A stretch of DNA of 64,000 bases, from contig CACYHE010000008.1 of assembly GCA_902774185.1 (NCBI GenBank), positions 62,001-126,000 on the forward strand, read 5' to 3'. Shown piece by piece: positions 37,191 through 45,624 of this stretch. Origin of the DNA: an uncultured Bacteroidales bacterium (lineage in GTDB: Bacteria > Bacteroidota > Bacteroidia > Bacteroidales > Paludibacteraceae). Positions within the stretch are counted from its first letter, which is position 1; every line of letters begins with the position of its first letter. A model generated the notes under the pieces. That model ran no database searches and was not told the origin of the DNA. It saw only the letters and a program-made list of their open reading frames with translations. The translations under genes were made by a program, and so were the position numbers.

Positions 37191-37907
37191 ATGAAAACAT
37201 CTAAAATAATCTCAATTACTCTATTGGCACTCACACTTGTAGCATGCCATAAGCTAGTAGCAGAAACGCCCCAGTTTGTGTGCTATTACTACAATAGTGC
37301 TGTCTCGCTCCCTGCATCTGACGACATGCCGGAGATGTCTTCTCAGATATACCGCGACATAGAGTGTCCGCTCCCCACCAATGACGCGTGGACAAAGATC
37401 CACAACTTCATTGTTGCTGAGTTTTTGAACGACACTACAAGTAATTGCGCAAGGTTTGATACAGCAGATTTGCAGAAACTGTATGAGTATCCGGCTGTTG
37501 TCGAGAAAGACACCGAATCTACGTACGCATATCGTCATAACGATTACATCAGTTTGCGAACGTATCATTTAGACGATTCTGTGTACGGTTACTACTGTCA
37601 TACTAAGTGGTACGACTTGGGCGCACATGGTACAGAGGGCTATTACTATCGCTATTTTGATACGCGTACAGGAGAACCTATTTCTATAGAGAGTTTAGCA
37701 ATCGATGTTTCAGCCGTTTCTGCGTATTTAGATAGTCATATCCGTCAATCCGACAAGGCATGGGGAATTTTGGTAGACACGATTCTGCCAAACAACAACT
37801 TCATTATTTCCGATAGAGGTTTGACTTTTGTATATAATCAATACGACATCGCTAGTTATGCTGCCGATACTATAATGTGTTTCGTGCCCTACTATGTTAT
37901 TAAATAA
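37191..37907 (+). CDS. DUF3298 (RsiV-like) domain lipoprotein
   Basis: A 238-residue lipoprotein (MKTSKIISITLLALTLVACHK, lipobox LVAC). The C-terminal part, with YYRYFDTRTGEPISIESL and NNNFIISDRGLTFVYNQYDIASYAADTI, has the pattern of DUF3298, the domain of RsiV-type anti-sigma factors that binds lysozyme in Gram-positives. No sigma-factor gene is nearby, so the role here is open. It starts 9 bases after the previous lipoprotein gene. Confidence 0.72.
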   Translation: MKTSKIISITLLALTLVACHKLVAETPQFVCYYYNSAVSLPASDDMPEMSSQIYRDIECPLPTNDAWTKIHNFIVAEFLNDTTSNCARFDTADLQKLYEYPAVVEKDTESTYAYRHNDYISLRTYHLDDSVYGYYCHTKWYDLGAHGTEGYYYRYFDTRTGEPISIESLAIDVSAVSAYLDSHIRQSDKAWGILVDTILPNNNFIISDRGLTFVYNQYDIASYAADTIMCFVPYYVIK

Positions 37908-38071
37908 CTTATCCTCTGCAATGATGAGGCATATGCCCTCATAGGGCAAGAGGTAAGATAAAGGGATATAATTGGCAGGAGTGGACAAATGGAACATTAG
38001 TGCATAGGTGTTACATAGGTAATGACCACGTGATGATTACGTAATGATTACGTGTGGGAAATGGAACATTT
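37908..38071. other. Intergenic region with short repeats
   Basis: This 164-bp stretch between two convergent genes includes ATGAGGCATATGCCCTCAT (37922-37940), a hairpin that may be a terminator, and an array of GATTACGTAAT/GATGATTACGT type (38028-38050). Confidence 0.5.
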
Positions 38072-39259
38072 TTAGACCCGCTCGGCGTAGAAAAGGGTAG
38101 GTTTGCCGGCAACACGGCAACCGATAATGAAAACTGTACCTCCATCTTTGAGGTGCAGTTTTTTCTTGAGAGCCTCAGGTGACAATGGATAATTGCGCGT
38201 CAATACGTTCGCATTGGTGATTTGTAATTTGTGATTTGTGATTTGCTCCGTAATGCGCCATATACGACCGGGAAAGTCCTCTATTAATTGCTCCGAACAA
38301 TAAAGATGGGTATTGACATCTAATTTTTGAAGACCAAATCGCTGCGCTACCAACTTGTACGCGCCGGCCTTTAATATCGCAGAATTTGGTTCATAAAGAA
38401 ACCCACCATTAAGCAAAGCGTCACCATTCATCAATAAACAATCTCTTTCATCCTCTTTGGTGAAGACGAACGCTTGGTCTTTTTTGTCAAGATCTATCGC
38501 CGTTATTTGTCCCGTACCGCCGCTTAATAGCAATAACTCTTTTACTTCGTTCTTGATGGCGACCACATAAATATCCCAAATTAATTGACAATTGACACTT
38601 GACAATTGACAAATTGCTTGCGTCAAGTCCAACATGGGAGAGAGTTTGATCATCAACCGTTTGCCGTGTTGGAGCAGAGTAGGGAGTAGTTCGACTACAT
38701 TCGGTGTGCAATCTTCGAGACGAAAGACTTTACCACCGTGACTATCTCGTCTTGCAGGGTCTATGAAAATAAGGTCGTAGCCCCTCCCGACCTCCCCCGT
38801 GAGGGAGGAGAGAAACACTTCAGCGGTACAATTATGAATCGTAATAGAGCCTACCCCCATCCCCTTCCTGTAGGGAAGTGAGAAGTTGTGCGAAGCAATT
38901 CTACATAATTCCGCATTCTGCTCGACGTAGTCGGTGTGCTCAAATTGTTCGCTTAAGAAATAGGTATCAACTCCGTAGCCTCCTGTTAGATCCACAAAAT
39001 TTGAAACTTGAAATTTGAAATTTGCACGGCTCAGCCGATCGATAGAAATTAGCGAAGCTTTGTAGCGTGCAGCGAGTTCGGAGGAACACTGTTCGCAGCT
39101 AAGGCGAACGGGGTACCACCAATCGGGAATAGAGGCAAAGGTGGGCAACTTATCCGCTGTCCGTTCGCGACCTTCGACTTGCTGAAGGAACCACCGCCAT
39201 TCGTCGTCGCTGAGGTGCTTGTATTTAGAGCGTTGTAACGCTAAATCTTCAACCTTCAC
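38072..39259 (-). CDS. SAM-dependent methyltransferase with THUMP-like domain
   Basis: A 395-residue class I methyltransferase of the PG_1098-like family found in Bacteroidota. SAM-binding motif FVDLTGGYGVDTYFL (~88-102), then HTDYVEQNAEL, the active-site-like LIFIDPARRDSHGGKVFRLEDCTPNV and MIKLSPMLDL; the C-terminal THUMP-like part includes LTRNYPLSPEALKKKLHLKDGG. The substrate is unknown, probably RNA. Five repeat insertions lie in frame: three short-period arrays, two palindromic GC-rich inserts; a shared 29-bp segment adds to this. Its start overlaps the SpoIID gene by 4 bases. Confidence 0.88.
   Translation of the reverse strand: MKVEDLALQRSKYKHLSDDEWRWFLQQVEGRERTADKLPTFASIPDWWYPVRLSCEQCSSELAARYKASLISIDRLSRANFKFQVSNFVDLTGGYGVDTYFLSEQFEHTDYVEQNAELCRIASHNFSLPYRKGMGVGSITIHNCTAEVFLSSLTGEVGRGYDLIFIDPARRDSHGGKVFRLEDCTPNVVELLPTLLQHGKRLMIKLSPMLDLTQAICQLSSVNCQLIWDIYVVAIKNEVKELLLLSGGTGQITAIDLDKKDQAFVFTKEDERDCLLMNGDALLNGGFLYEPNSAILKAGAYKLVAQRFGLQKLDVNTHLYCSEQLIEDFPGRIWRITEQITNHKLQITNANVLTRNYPLSPEALKKKLHLKDGGTVFIIGCRVAGKPTLFYAERV
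38214..38246. repeat. In-frame heptanucleotide array (GTGATTT) in the methyltransferase gene
   Basis: About four units of GTGATTT/GTAATTT, read as EQITNHKLQITNAN near the C-terminus. Confidence 0.87.
38407..38435. repeat. 29-bp segment shared with the glycosyltransferase gene
   Basis: From CATTAAGC to TTCATCAAT this segment matches 40887-40915 at 28 of 29 positions, though the two genes are unrelated. Here it is read as LMNGDALLNG. Confidence 0.85.
38582..38617. repeat. In-frame heptanucleotide array (AATTGAC) in the methyltransferase gene
   Basis: Five units of AATTGAC/ACTTGAC, read as ICQLSSVNCQLIWD. Confidence 0.9.
38781..38811. repeat. Palindromic GC-rich insert in the methyltransferase gene
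   Basis: CCTCCC and GGGAGG arms around CCGTGA; read as LSSLTGEVGRGY. Confidence 0.65.
38845..38885. repeat. Second palindromic insert in the methyltransferase gene
   Basis: CTTCC/GGAAG arms around TGTAG in a segment read as FSLPYRKGMGVGS, the same style of insert as at 57141-57172. Confidence 0.6.
38996..39024. repeat. In-frame heptanucleotide array (TTGAAAT) in the methyltransferase gene
   Basis: Three to four units of TTGAAAC/TTGAAAT, read as ANFKFQVSNFVD directly before the SAM-binding motif. Confidence 0.85.
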
Positions 39260-40302
39260 TCTACAATCTTCAATTGAGTATTATGGTAATAATACGAAAG
39301 TATTTCTTCGTACTTCATTCCTTCGGACGCCATAACGGCTGCTCCTATTTGACAGAGTCCTGCTCCGTGACCCCATCCGTGACCTATAAGGGTGAATGTT
39401 GAAGGTTGAATGTTGAATGATTTTTCAACTTCAAACCAGGAACTATATAGACAGGATTTCGAAAGCCAATATCGGATTTTCAGTTCTTTGCCGATGATCT
39501 CCGTGTGTTTGGTTCCGACGATCTTAAGGCTGTCGATACGTCCTGAGGCACCCCGATGAAGGGGAATGAGGTCGATGATATCTCCGAAGTCGATGCCGGA
39601 CTTGGTGCGTACTATCTCGCTGAGCTCTTCTTGCGTATAACTCACTTTCCAATCCCTGAAATCCTTGGTTTCCTGATCGTAGTCATTGAGTACGAGTCGC
39701 AGCACTTTCGGCGATGGAGACTTGCAATAATCGCAATTCACCGATTGGATATACGGCACGTCGATGTCTTCCCAACAAGTACGCCAGATCTCCGTTCGCC
39801 CACCGCAACACTTGTAATACCGGCAGTCGCAGACCGCATCACCGTACATTAGTACTTGACCTTGGGTTGCCCGCACGGCTTCCACAGCCCGTTCATTCAT
39901 TCTGCGAAGTCCTTCGTAGCGCTGACAGTGATCATCGGCACAGACATCAAAATCATTTACGATTTGTCCATTTACCATTTGTCCGTGTGGTTTGGCAGCG
40001 ATAGCTCTCATCGCCCAACTGCGACTGATCACCGCGTGTGCTTTGAGCAGTTCCATCGGACTGTTGGCGTTCATCTCAGACGAGATAACCGAACACAAGT
40101 AGTCTTCCAAATCAATCGTATTGATAGCGGTTTGGGTACCATCGGCATTGTTGCGTATTTCCAAAGAACCTGCGAACTCTTGGTCTTCATGTCTGTCCCA
40201 ATGAAAACCAATACCGATACGTACATTCTTTAGAATGAACGTCTTCTCCTTTTGCTCAAATTCAATCTTTGGCGCCGTTAATATGCCGACACGAATATTC
40301 AA
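39256..40302 (-). CDS. SpoIID/LytB-domain protein
   Basis: A 348-residue protein with the SpoIID domain: LEDYLCSVISSEMNANSPMELLKAHAVISRSWAMR (~65-99, with the catalytic-type Glu in SSEM), DVCADDHCQRYEG, and IGHGWGHGAGLCQIGA near the C-terminus. SpoIID is a lytic transglycosylase in sporulating Firmicutes; relatives in Bacteroidota have unknown targets. There is no obvious signal peptide. A short-period array adds HGQMVNGQIVNDF (39952-39985), and another (39391-39420) precedes the GHGWGHG motif. Confidence 0.88.
   Translation of the reverse strand: MNIRVGILTAPKIEFEQKEKTFILKNVRIGIGFHWDRHEDQEFAGSLEIRNNADGTQTAINTIDLEDYLCSVISSEMNANSPMELLKAHAVISRSWAMRAIAAKPHGQMVNGQIVNDFDVCADDHCQRYEGLRRMNERAVEAVRATQGQVLMYGDAVCDCRYYKCCGGRTEIWRTCWEDIDVPYIQSVNCDYCKSPSPKVLRLVLNDYDQETKDFRDWKVSYTQEELSEIVRTKSGIDFGDIIDLIPLHRGASGRIDSLKIVGTKHTEIIGKELKIRYWLSKSCLYSSWFEVEKSFNIQPSTFTLIGHGWGHGAGLCQIGAAVMASEGMKYEEILSYYYHNTQLKIVE
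39391..39420. repeat. In-frame heptanucleotide array (GTTGAAT) in the SpoIID gene
   Basis: Four units of GTTGAAT/GGTGAAT type, read as FNIQPSTFT just before IGHGWGHG. Confidence 0.75.
39952..39985. repeat. In-frame short-period array in the SpoIID gene
   Basis: Units of TTTGTCC/TTTACCA type (7-8 bp), read as GQMVNGQIVND. Confidence 0.78.
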
Positions 40303-40335
40303 ACTACTTCAAACAAAGTCAAACTATTTCAAACG
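40297..40335. repeat. Decanucleotide array at the SpoIID-glycosyltransferase junction
   Basis: Four units of TTCAAACTAC/TTCAAACAAA (10 bp) from inside the SpoIID start region into the last codons of the glycosyltransferase gene. Confidence 0.88.
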
Positions 40336-41670
40336 AGCTTGCAGTTCCCAAGAACGCAAACGATCTTTGTACCAGTTATTGCGGTTCATGGCGACGATGT
40401 CGCAGTTGGCATCGGAGTTATCTTCCCAGCGACGGCAGTTATATACGACGTCGTAGATACGACCGATGGGGTAGTCACGCGAGATACGCAAACCTACCGC
40501 ATAGTCCTCACCGTACTTGGTGGTCGGATAATTGATGGTGCGCAAAAGCGGTACGTAGAAGCCACGTGGCGCACCCAGACCATTGATACGCAAGGCGTTG
40601 TTACGTCCGTTGTAGTCAGTCCATTCCCGATGATCGATGACACCCGGAGGAAGGATCTCCCCTGCCATGTTGGTCAGTTGGTATGTACCGATGACCATTC
40701 CGTAATTACCCGATTCGAAACAATCTATGAAGCGTTGTACGGTGGTATCATCAAAATAGGTATCATCGCTGTCCAACTGAATCGCATACTTACCGCAGCG
40801 CGGGTCGTGAATCGCTACATTCCAGTTACCGCCGATGGCATGCCAGGTCTTGTCCTGCGCAATATATATCAATTCACCATTCGCATCATTAAGCGAAGCG
40901 TCACCATTCATCAATCCCTTAAGGATCTGGGCAGTGCCGTCGGTTGAGTTGTCATCGACGACGATGACATTGAAGGAGTAGGGTGCGCGCACTTTCTGAT
41001 TCAGCGCGCTATGAATAGCGTCGGCTATCGTGCGTGCGCGATTCTTACAAGGAATAATCACGCTTGCCGTTACCGGATAGTCTTCGGCTTTTGGCAACTC
41101 CTTATACACACCCGGTTTCAAGTACGCACCGATTCGTTTAAGGTGGGCCGTAACGCATTGTTCCATCTCGATTTGTACGGCTCGATTGCGCGGATCGACA
41201 TAGTCGAAGAGTTTTTCTCCGGACTTACGGGTGTCGGTCTCCACTTCGTAGTACAGGTACTCCGGTATATGTTCGAGTTTCTCGGCACGAAGACGAAGAT
41301 CGTAGAGCCCTGCAAACTCATAGTCTGTGTCCATCTGGGCTACGAGGGCTTTGAGTTTGGCGGTATCCCACAGCAGTACTGCACCGAAGTCAAAATCATC
41401 CCTTAAGGCGCCTATCTGGTAGTCAATCACAGGAGCCTCAACATTGGTAATTTGTGATTGGTCATTGGTGATTTTTTGGAAATGGTCGGCATAAACCATG
41501 GTTGCCCCGCTCATCTCCATGACCTGAATCATTCGTTCCTGTCCCAGATAGACCCATTCGATCTCTGGTTTGAGACAGATCATCGTATAAGGCGCTGAGG
41601 CTTTTTCGGCGATTTCCTTAATCGCTTTGGTCGAGCAAACTCTGCCCGGTAAATAGAAAGTATCAATCAT
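40324..41670 (-). CDS. Family 2 glycosyltransferase with an extra N-terminal domain
   Basis: A 448-residue protein. The C-terminal ~240 residues are a GT-A family 2 glycosyltransferase ([36 protein letters not shown], the metal-binding LDSDDTYFD). The N-terminal ~200 residues ([25 protein letters not shown]) look like a second, degenerate glycosyltransferase-like fold with no clear active site. No membrane helices. Sugar donor and acceptor are unknown. It carries two in-frame repeats (41442-41476; 40887-40915). It overlaps the BadF-type kinase gene by 4 bases. Confidence 0.87.
   Translation of the reverse strand: MIDTFYLPGRVCSTKAIKEIAEKASAPYTMICLKPEIEWVYLGQERMIQVMEMSGATMVYADHFQKITNDQSQITNVEAPVIDYQIGALRDDFDFGAVLLWDTAKLKALVAQMDTDYEFAGLYDLRLRAEKLEHIPEYLYYEVETDTRKSGEKLFDYVDPRNRAVQIEMEQCVTAHLKRIGAYLKPGVYKELPKAEDYPVTASVIIPCKNRARTIADAIHSALNQKVRAPYSFNVIVVDDNSTDGTAQILKGLMNGDASLNDANGELIYIAQDKTWHAIGGNWNVAIHDPRCGKYAIQLDSDDTYFDDTTVQRFIDCFESGNYGMVIGTYQLTNMAGEILPPGVIDHREWTDYNGRNNALRINGLGAPRGFYVPLLRTINYPTTKYGEDYAVGLRISRDYPIGRIYDVVYNCRRWEDNSDANCDIVAMNRNNWYKDRLRSWELQARLK
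40887..40915. repeat. 29-bp segment shared with the methyltransferase gene
   Basis: Same segment as 38407-38435 with one mismatch; here read as [10 protein letters not shown] between ILKG and ANGEL. Confidence 0.85.
41442..41476. repeat. In-frame heptanucleotide array (GGTGATT) in the glycosyltransferase gene
   Basis: Four units of the GGTAATT/TGTGATT/GGTCATT type, read as [14 protein letters not shown]. Confidence 0.88.
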
Positions 41671-42530
41671 TCTGTTGTGGGTTTAATAACAGCTTTATGA
41701 TAGGATAAGAGACCTTCGATGGGGTCTTTGAGAATCGTGCCTAATGGCAGGCCTTCTGCTTTCATTGCCTCTTCCAAAATCGGCTTATAGTAATAGGCGA
41801 TCGAACCTACGAATCCGATGGGTTGATCCGTTTTGTACTGCACGAGATTTCTCCGAATAAACTGCACGAAGTGATCATAGACGAGTGCGTGGATACGAGG
41901 ATCGTCAATGTAGTCGGCGCAAAAACGGGACAGTTGTGCTAAGAAACGATTCGGGAAAGCTTGCCGATAGACACGGTCGATGATATCGGGCATCGAGGTG
42001 TTGTATTCCTTGAAGAAGGCCTCTTTGAGGTCATCGCCCAGTTGATTCTTGAGCAGGTCACTGACGAGTCTTTTGCCGAGTACGGCGCCGCTTCCTTCGT
42101 CGCCTAAGATGAAACCAAGCGAAGGGACACACCACTCAATGGTCTCGCCGTTATAGAAACAACTGCCGGAACCGGTTCCTAAGATACAAGCCACTCCTGC
42201 GTTGTGCCCGAGTAGTCCCCGTGCAGCGCCTAACATGTCGGAGGCAACGAACACTTCGGCTTTCTTGAAGACGGTCTCCAAGGCGCTCTGTACCAGTATC
42301 TTCTTCTCCGGCGTACACCCTGCTCCGTAGAAGAACACATGCGTGAGCGTACCTGCCCAGAGTAATTTGGCTATCTGCGGCAGGAGTTGGTTACTGACAC
42401 AGTGCCGGATCTGTTCTTCGGTTTGAAAAACGGGGTTGATGCCGTCCGTATAGACATGCGAACACTGACCGCTGGCTGTCGCCAGACACCAATGCACTTT
42501 GGTACTTCCGCTATCTGCAATTAAAACCAT
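41667..42530 (-). CDS. BadF/BadG-type ATPase, N-acetylglucosamine kinase-like
   Basis: A 287-residue sugar kinase of the ASKHA fold. It has phosphate-1 motif [11 protein letters not shown] (residues 4-14), [25 protein letters not shown] (phosphate-2) and [14 protein letters not shown]. This pattern matches the N-acetylglucosamine kinase-like group common in Bacteroidota, which phosphorylates amino sugars in the cytosol, often in cell-wall recycling. A 2-hydroxyacyl-CoA dehydratase activator is the other family use but lacks support here. Its stop overlaps the glycosyltransferase start (ATGA). Confidence 0.88.
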   Translation of the reverse strand: MVLIADSGSTKVHWCLATASGQCSHVYTDGINPVFQTEEQIRHCVSNQLLPQIAKLLWAGTLTHVFFYGAGCTPEKKILVQSALETVFKKAEVFVASDMLGAARGLLGHNAGVACILGTGSGSCFYNGETIEWCVPSLGFILGDEGSGAVLGKRLVSDLLKNQLGDDLKEAFFKEYNTSMPDIIDRVYRQAFPNRFLAQLSRFCADYIDDPRIHALVYDHFVQFIRRNLVQYKTDQPIGFVGSIAYYYKPILEEAMKAEGLPLGTILKDPIEGLLSYHKAVIKPTTE

Positions 42531-42531
42531 A

Positions 42532-42569
42532 AAACCATTTACAATTTAATCATTTACCATTTTTTCATT
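42532..42569. repeat. Short-period array in the kinase leader
   Basis: Imperfect units of CCATTTAC/TCATTTAC type directly upstream of the kinase ATG. Confidence 0.7.
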
Positions 42570-42579
42570 TTTTTCGCTG

Positions 42580-42612
42580 CAAAATTACAAAAAAATTTTG
42601 ATATATGCAAAA
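42580..42612 (-). promoter_or_regulatory. Promoter of the kinase-glycosyltransferase-SpoIID-methyltransferase operon
   Basis: On the minus strand TTTGCATATATCAAAA, a T run and TAATTTTG (42580-42587). The upstream element overlaps that of the divergent plus-strand promoter. Confidence 0.78.
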
Positions 42613-42627
42613 AAAATTGTAACTTTG
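42597..42627 (+). promoter_or_regulatory. Promoter of the DUF4301 gene
   Basis: TTTGATATATGCA and TAACTTTG (42620-42627), 32 bases before the ATG at 42659. It shares the ATATATGCAAA segment with the divergent promoter. Confidence 0.75.
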
Positions 42628-42658
42628 CAGCCAAATTACAAATTAACCCATACTAACC

Positions 42659-44020
42659 ATGACTGAATTTAGTGCACAAGACCTCGAGCAACTTCAGGCA
42701 CGAGGCATTTCCGTGGAGAAAGCGGAGGCACAATTGGCGTGTTTCCGAAACGGTTTTCCTGAATTAGACATCGTAGCTCCGGCATCGACGAAGAAGGGCA
42801 TTTTGGCGCCGAAACGTGCGGAGCAAGAGGAGTACATCGCTGCTTGGCAGCAATACTTGAAGGAGGGACATAAGATTCTTAAGTTCGTTCCGGCTTCGGG
42901 TGCGGCAAGTCGTATGTTCAAGAACCTGTTCCAGTACTTGGAGGACGGTATCGAGACGCCGTTCATTCAAGATTTTTTGGCGCATAAGGACTGTTTCGCT
43001 TTTGGTCCGCAGTTGGCAGGAAAAGAAGGACAGGAAGCCGTTCGTTACCTGCTGCAGAATATGCACTATGGTGACCTGCCGAAGGGTCTTTTGTTATTCC
43101 ATAAATACCGCGACGGTGCGCGTACACCTGCGTTGGAGCATCTGGTAGAAGGTGCACTTTATTGCGTCGAGCCGGCTAAGGATGGGCAGAAACCGACTGT
43201 TTATCTCCACTTTACGGTAAGTCATGACCATCTGCCGCTCTTCCGTCAACATATAGCCGATAATTTGGCTAAGTTCGAAGAGAAATTCGGTGTGAAGTAC
43301 GACGTCACGTTCTCGGAGCAGTTGCCGAGTACCGATACAATAGCAGCTAACCCCGATGGTACGCCGTTCCGCACGAAGGACGGCAAGCTGCTCTTCCGTC
43401 CGGGTGGTCACGGAGCGTTGATAGAGAACCTCAACCAGCAGGATGCCGACATCGTATTCATTAAGAATATCGACAATGTCGTGCCGGATCGTTTGAAGAA
43501 AGATACGGTTCGATACAAGCAGATCCTGGCAGGTGTGCTGGTGACCGAGCAGAAACGCGTCTTTGAGGCACTGAAAGATCCGAACCTGAGTGACGAAGAG
43601 CGTGCTAAACTGAATCGTCCGATTCGTGTCTGCGGTGTGGTAAAGAACACAGGCGAACCCGGTGGTGGTCCGTTCTTGGTTCGTGAGGCCGATGGTTCTA
43701 TCTCTTGTCAGATTCTTGAATCAACCCAGATCTCAGACCCGGCATTGATGGCGCAGAGTACCCACTTCAACCCGGTAGATCTGGTTTGTGCCATTCGGGA
43801 TTACGAAGGTAAACCGTTTAACTTACCCGACTATGTCGATCCGCAAACGGGCTTCATCTCCAATAAGAGTAAAGACGGTAAGGAACTGCTGGCACTTGAG
43901 TTGCCGGGTCTCTGGAACGGCGCGATGAGTAAGTGGAACACGATCTTCGTAGAAGTACCGGTAAGCACGTTTAATCCGGTAAAGACAGTGAACGATCTGC
44001 TTAGAGAGCAGCATCAATAA
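42659..44020 (+). CDS. DUF4301 family protein
   Basis: A 453-residue protein of the Bacteroidota DUF4301 family. Marks: ISVEKAEAQLACFRNGFPELDIVAPA, FVPASGAASRMFKNLF, LFRPGGHGALIENLN (about 242-256) and KNTGEPGGGPFLV. The glycine-rich LFRPGGHGALIENLN and ASGAASRMFK segments resemble nucleotidyltransferase-type phosphate-binding loops, so a sugar-nucleotide role is possible, but the function is not known to me. Single gene with its own promoter and terminator. Confidence 0.9.
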   Translation: MTEFSAQDLEQLQARGISVEKAEAQLACFRNGFPELDIVAPASTKKGILAPKRAEQEEYIAAWQQYLKEGHKILKFVPASGAASRMFKNLFQYLEDGIETPFIQDFLAHKDCFAFGPQLAGKEGQEAVRYLLQNMHYGDLPKGLLLFHKYRDGARTPALEHLVEGALYCVEPAKDGQKPTVYLHFTVSHDHLPLFRQHIADNLAKFEEKFGVKYDVTFSEQLPSTDTIAANPDGTPFRTKDGKLLFRPGGHGALIENLNQQDADIVFIKNIDNVVPDRLKKDTVRYKQILAGVLVTEQKRVFEALKDPNLSDEERAKLNRPIRVCGVVKNTGEPGGGPFLVREADGSISCQILESTQISDPALMAQSTHFNPVDLVCAIRDYEGKPFNLPDYVDPQTGFISNKSKDGKELLALELPGLWNGAMSKWNTIFVEVPVSTFNPVKTVNDLLREQHQ

Positions 44021-44024
44021 TAGT

Positions 44025-44055
44025 AGAAAGTCAAAAGTCGAAAGTCGAAAGAAAG
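44025..44055. repeat. Heptanucleotide array after the DUF4301 gene
   Basis: Four units of AAAGTCG/AAAGTCA, just before the terminator stem. Confidence 0.85.
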
Positions 44056-44082
44056 GGTTGCCCATTGGACAGCCCTTATTTC
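44053..44082 (+). terminator. Terminator between convergent DUF4301 and DUF5020 genes
   Basis: AAGGGTTG (44053-44060) pairs with CAGCCCTT (44070-44077, one G-T pair), followed by ATTTCTT. Confidence 0.7.
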
Positions 44083-44087
44083 TTAAT

Positions 44088-44888
44088 TTAATCAAAACAC
44101 CATTTGATACCCAGGCAAGGATTACACATGAAGCCTTTGCTTGTCGAGCCGGAGAAATTATAACTGAACTCAATCTCCGTGCCGATATTCAGGTTCGGGC
44201 ACTTGAACCATCGTCCGACGTTGTACCATAACTGAGGTTCGGAGATCATCACAAACGACTGTCCTCCTGCGTTCTTCTGTCCCCAAATATCGAGAAAGCC
44301 GGAGAAACGCAGACCCGGAGCGGTACAGAAATCATCGCAACCCCAAACAAAAGTAAACTGCAGCGGAATGTTATTTTTAATGCCGTTGAAGTCATCGGCG
44401 ATATATTTGTACAGCAATTCAAGATTGAAGATATTCTTATAGTCAGCCGTGTGCAAGCAATAATTAAGACCCACCAAAGCGGCATGGTTGATGCCGTACC
44501 CGAAGAGCGTGTTGTCCGGCATTTTACCGATACCAAGCCCACCGTTATATTCCACTTGAATACTAAGGTCCTTGACCGGAGTCTTCTGCCAGAAATTAAG
44601 GCACCGTGCTATCTCTCCGTACATCATAAACGGCGTGTTCTTCGGGTCGTTGGGATGGATGGCATAGTCGATGTCGATGAAGGCGAACGTACTGCCCCAA
44701 CTATCCGGATAGAATAACTCCAAAGTCGTCGTGACGCGTCTTGACCGCTCATTCGGACAAGCCGTCTTCTCACTACCGAAATCGTAGTACAACTGCAGGT
44801 TCGTTCCGGCGTGTAATGGGGAAAAGTGAAAGACGAAAGGCGAAAGGAAAAGGGCAATCACGATACCCCTAAAGGCGTGTTTTTTCAT
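44088..44888 (-). CDS. DUF5020 family outer-membrane protein (Tsx-like barrel)
   Basis: A 266-residue secreted protein starting MKKHAFRGIVIALFLSPF. Mature part: TNLQLYYDFG, TTTLELFYPDSWGSTFAFIDIDY and a final NPCLGIKWCFD, the pattern of DUF5020 and related to Tsx-type nucleoside channel barrels. It should be an outer-membrane protein. The signal-peptide core LFLSPFVFHFSPLHAG is encoded by a heptanucleotide array (44821-44853). An upstream in-frame extension (to 44939) would cross the promoter, so I reject it. Confidence 0.85.
   Translation of the reverse strand: MKKHAFRGIVIALFLSPFVFHFSPLHAGTNLQLYYDFGSEKTACPNERSRRVTTTLELFYPDSWGSTFAFIDIDYAIHPNDPKNTPFMMYGEIARCLNFWQKTPVKDLSIQVEYNGGLGIGKMPDNTLFGYGINHAALVGLNYCLHTADYKNIFNLELLYKYIADDFNGIKNNIPLQFTFVWGCDDFCTAPGLRFSGFLDIWGQKNAGGQSFVMISEPQLWYNVGRWFKCPNLNIGTEIEFSYNFSGSTSKGFMCNPCLGIKWCFD
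44821..44853. repeat. Heptanucleotide array encoding the signal-peptide core
   Basis: Four units of GCGAAAG/ACGAAAG/GTGAAAG on the plus strand; in the gene they read as hydrophobic LFLSPFVFHFSP. Confidence 0.82.
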
Positions 44889-44908
44889 TATTTTCAGTAA
44901 ATTTTGCG

Positions 44909-44940
44909 CAAAGGTACAAAAAAATTTGCATATGTGCAAG
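44909..44940 (-). promoter_or_regulatory. Promoter of the DUF5020 gene
   Basis: On the minus strand TTGCACATATGCAAA and TACCTTTG (44909-44916). The palindrome is shared with the divergent promoter. Confidence 0.78.
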
Positions 44941-44956
44941 AAATTTTGTAATTTTG
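44925..44956 (+). promoter_or_regulatory. Promoter of the 44981 membrane protein gene
   Basis: TTTGCATATGTGCAA (44925-44939) and TAATTTTG (44949-44956), 24 bases before the ATG. Confidence 0.78.
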
Positions 44957-44980
44957 CGGCAAATTTTAAAATCTATCATT

Positions 44981-45598
44981 ATGTATCGACAAAAAGGTTT
45001 ACCGGGCTTATTGAAAGCTTCCGCCATCGTTTTGATTTTTAATTTGTTGGTTTATGACCTGCACAATTTCTTGTATTATGTGGTTTATAGTCCGTATGGA
45101 TATTTCGATGGTTACGACGCGGTGAATACGATTCAAAGTGTATTCTTCTATCATTACGCCGTATTGTTGTTGGTTGCTTCTATCGTCTTTTTGGGCTACA
45201 ATGCCCGAAAACCTTTAGGCTTGGTCGGAGGCTTGTTGTTGCTGTTGGAATCCGTGCTTAAGATAGGATGGAATATCGTTCGTCGTGTACTTGTTTCTAA
45301 CGAAAACTGGGAATTGGTGAATCGTATCGGCAACTGGGTGAACCCCATCCAAACGCTTCTTTTCATTGCCGCGTTCATCCTCATCGCTATCTATGTGCGA
45401 CATAAAGGAATGTTGGTTGTAGGTATCATCATTGCGGTACTGGAGATGATGATTTTGGCCACGTACCAGTATTTCTACGGAGCGTTCGGTCTCGGTTACG
45501 AAGCATGGGCATACATCGGTTGGGGAATCGAATGGATGTGCGGTATAATGCTCGTTATTTACCTCTTTATGTGGTCTAAAAACGCAAAAATAGCATAA
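44981..45598 (+). CDS. Multi-pass membrane protein of unknown function
   Basis: A 205-residue protein with about five or six membrane helices (around 15-35, 50-72, 80-98, 120-140, 143-165, 175-198). No transport or enzyme motif is visible, and I do not recognise the family. The ATG at 44981 follows the promoter; a longer frame to 44954 would start inside the -7 box. Confidence 0.65.
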   Translation: MYRQKGLPGLLKASAIVLIFNLLVYDLHNFLYYVVYSPYGYFDGYDAVNTIQSVFFYHYAVLLLVASIVFLGYNARKPLGLVGGLLLLLESVLKIGWNIVRRVLVSNENWELVNRIGNWVNPIQTLLFIAAFILIAIYVRHKGMLVVGIIIAVLEMMILATYQYFYGAFGLGYEAWAYIGWGIEWMCGIMLVIYLFMWSKNAKIA

Positions 45599-45624
45599 AA
45601 AAGCAAAAAAAAACGCGCATATGC

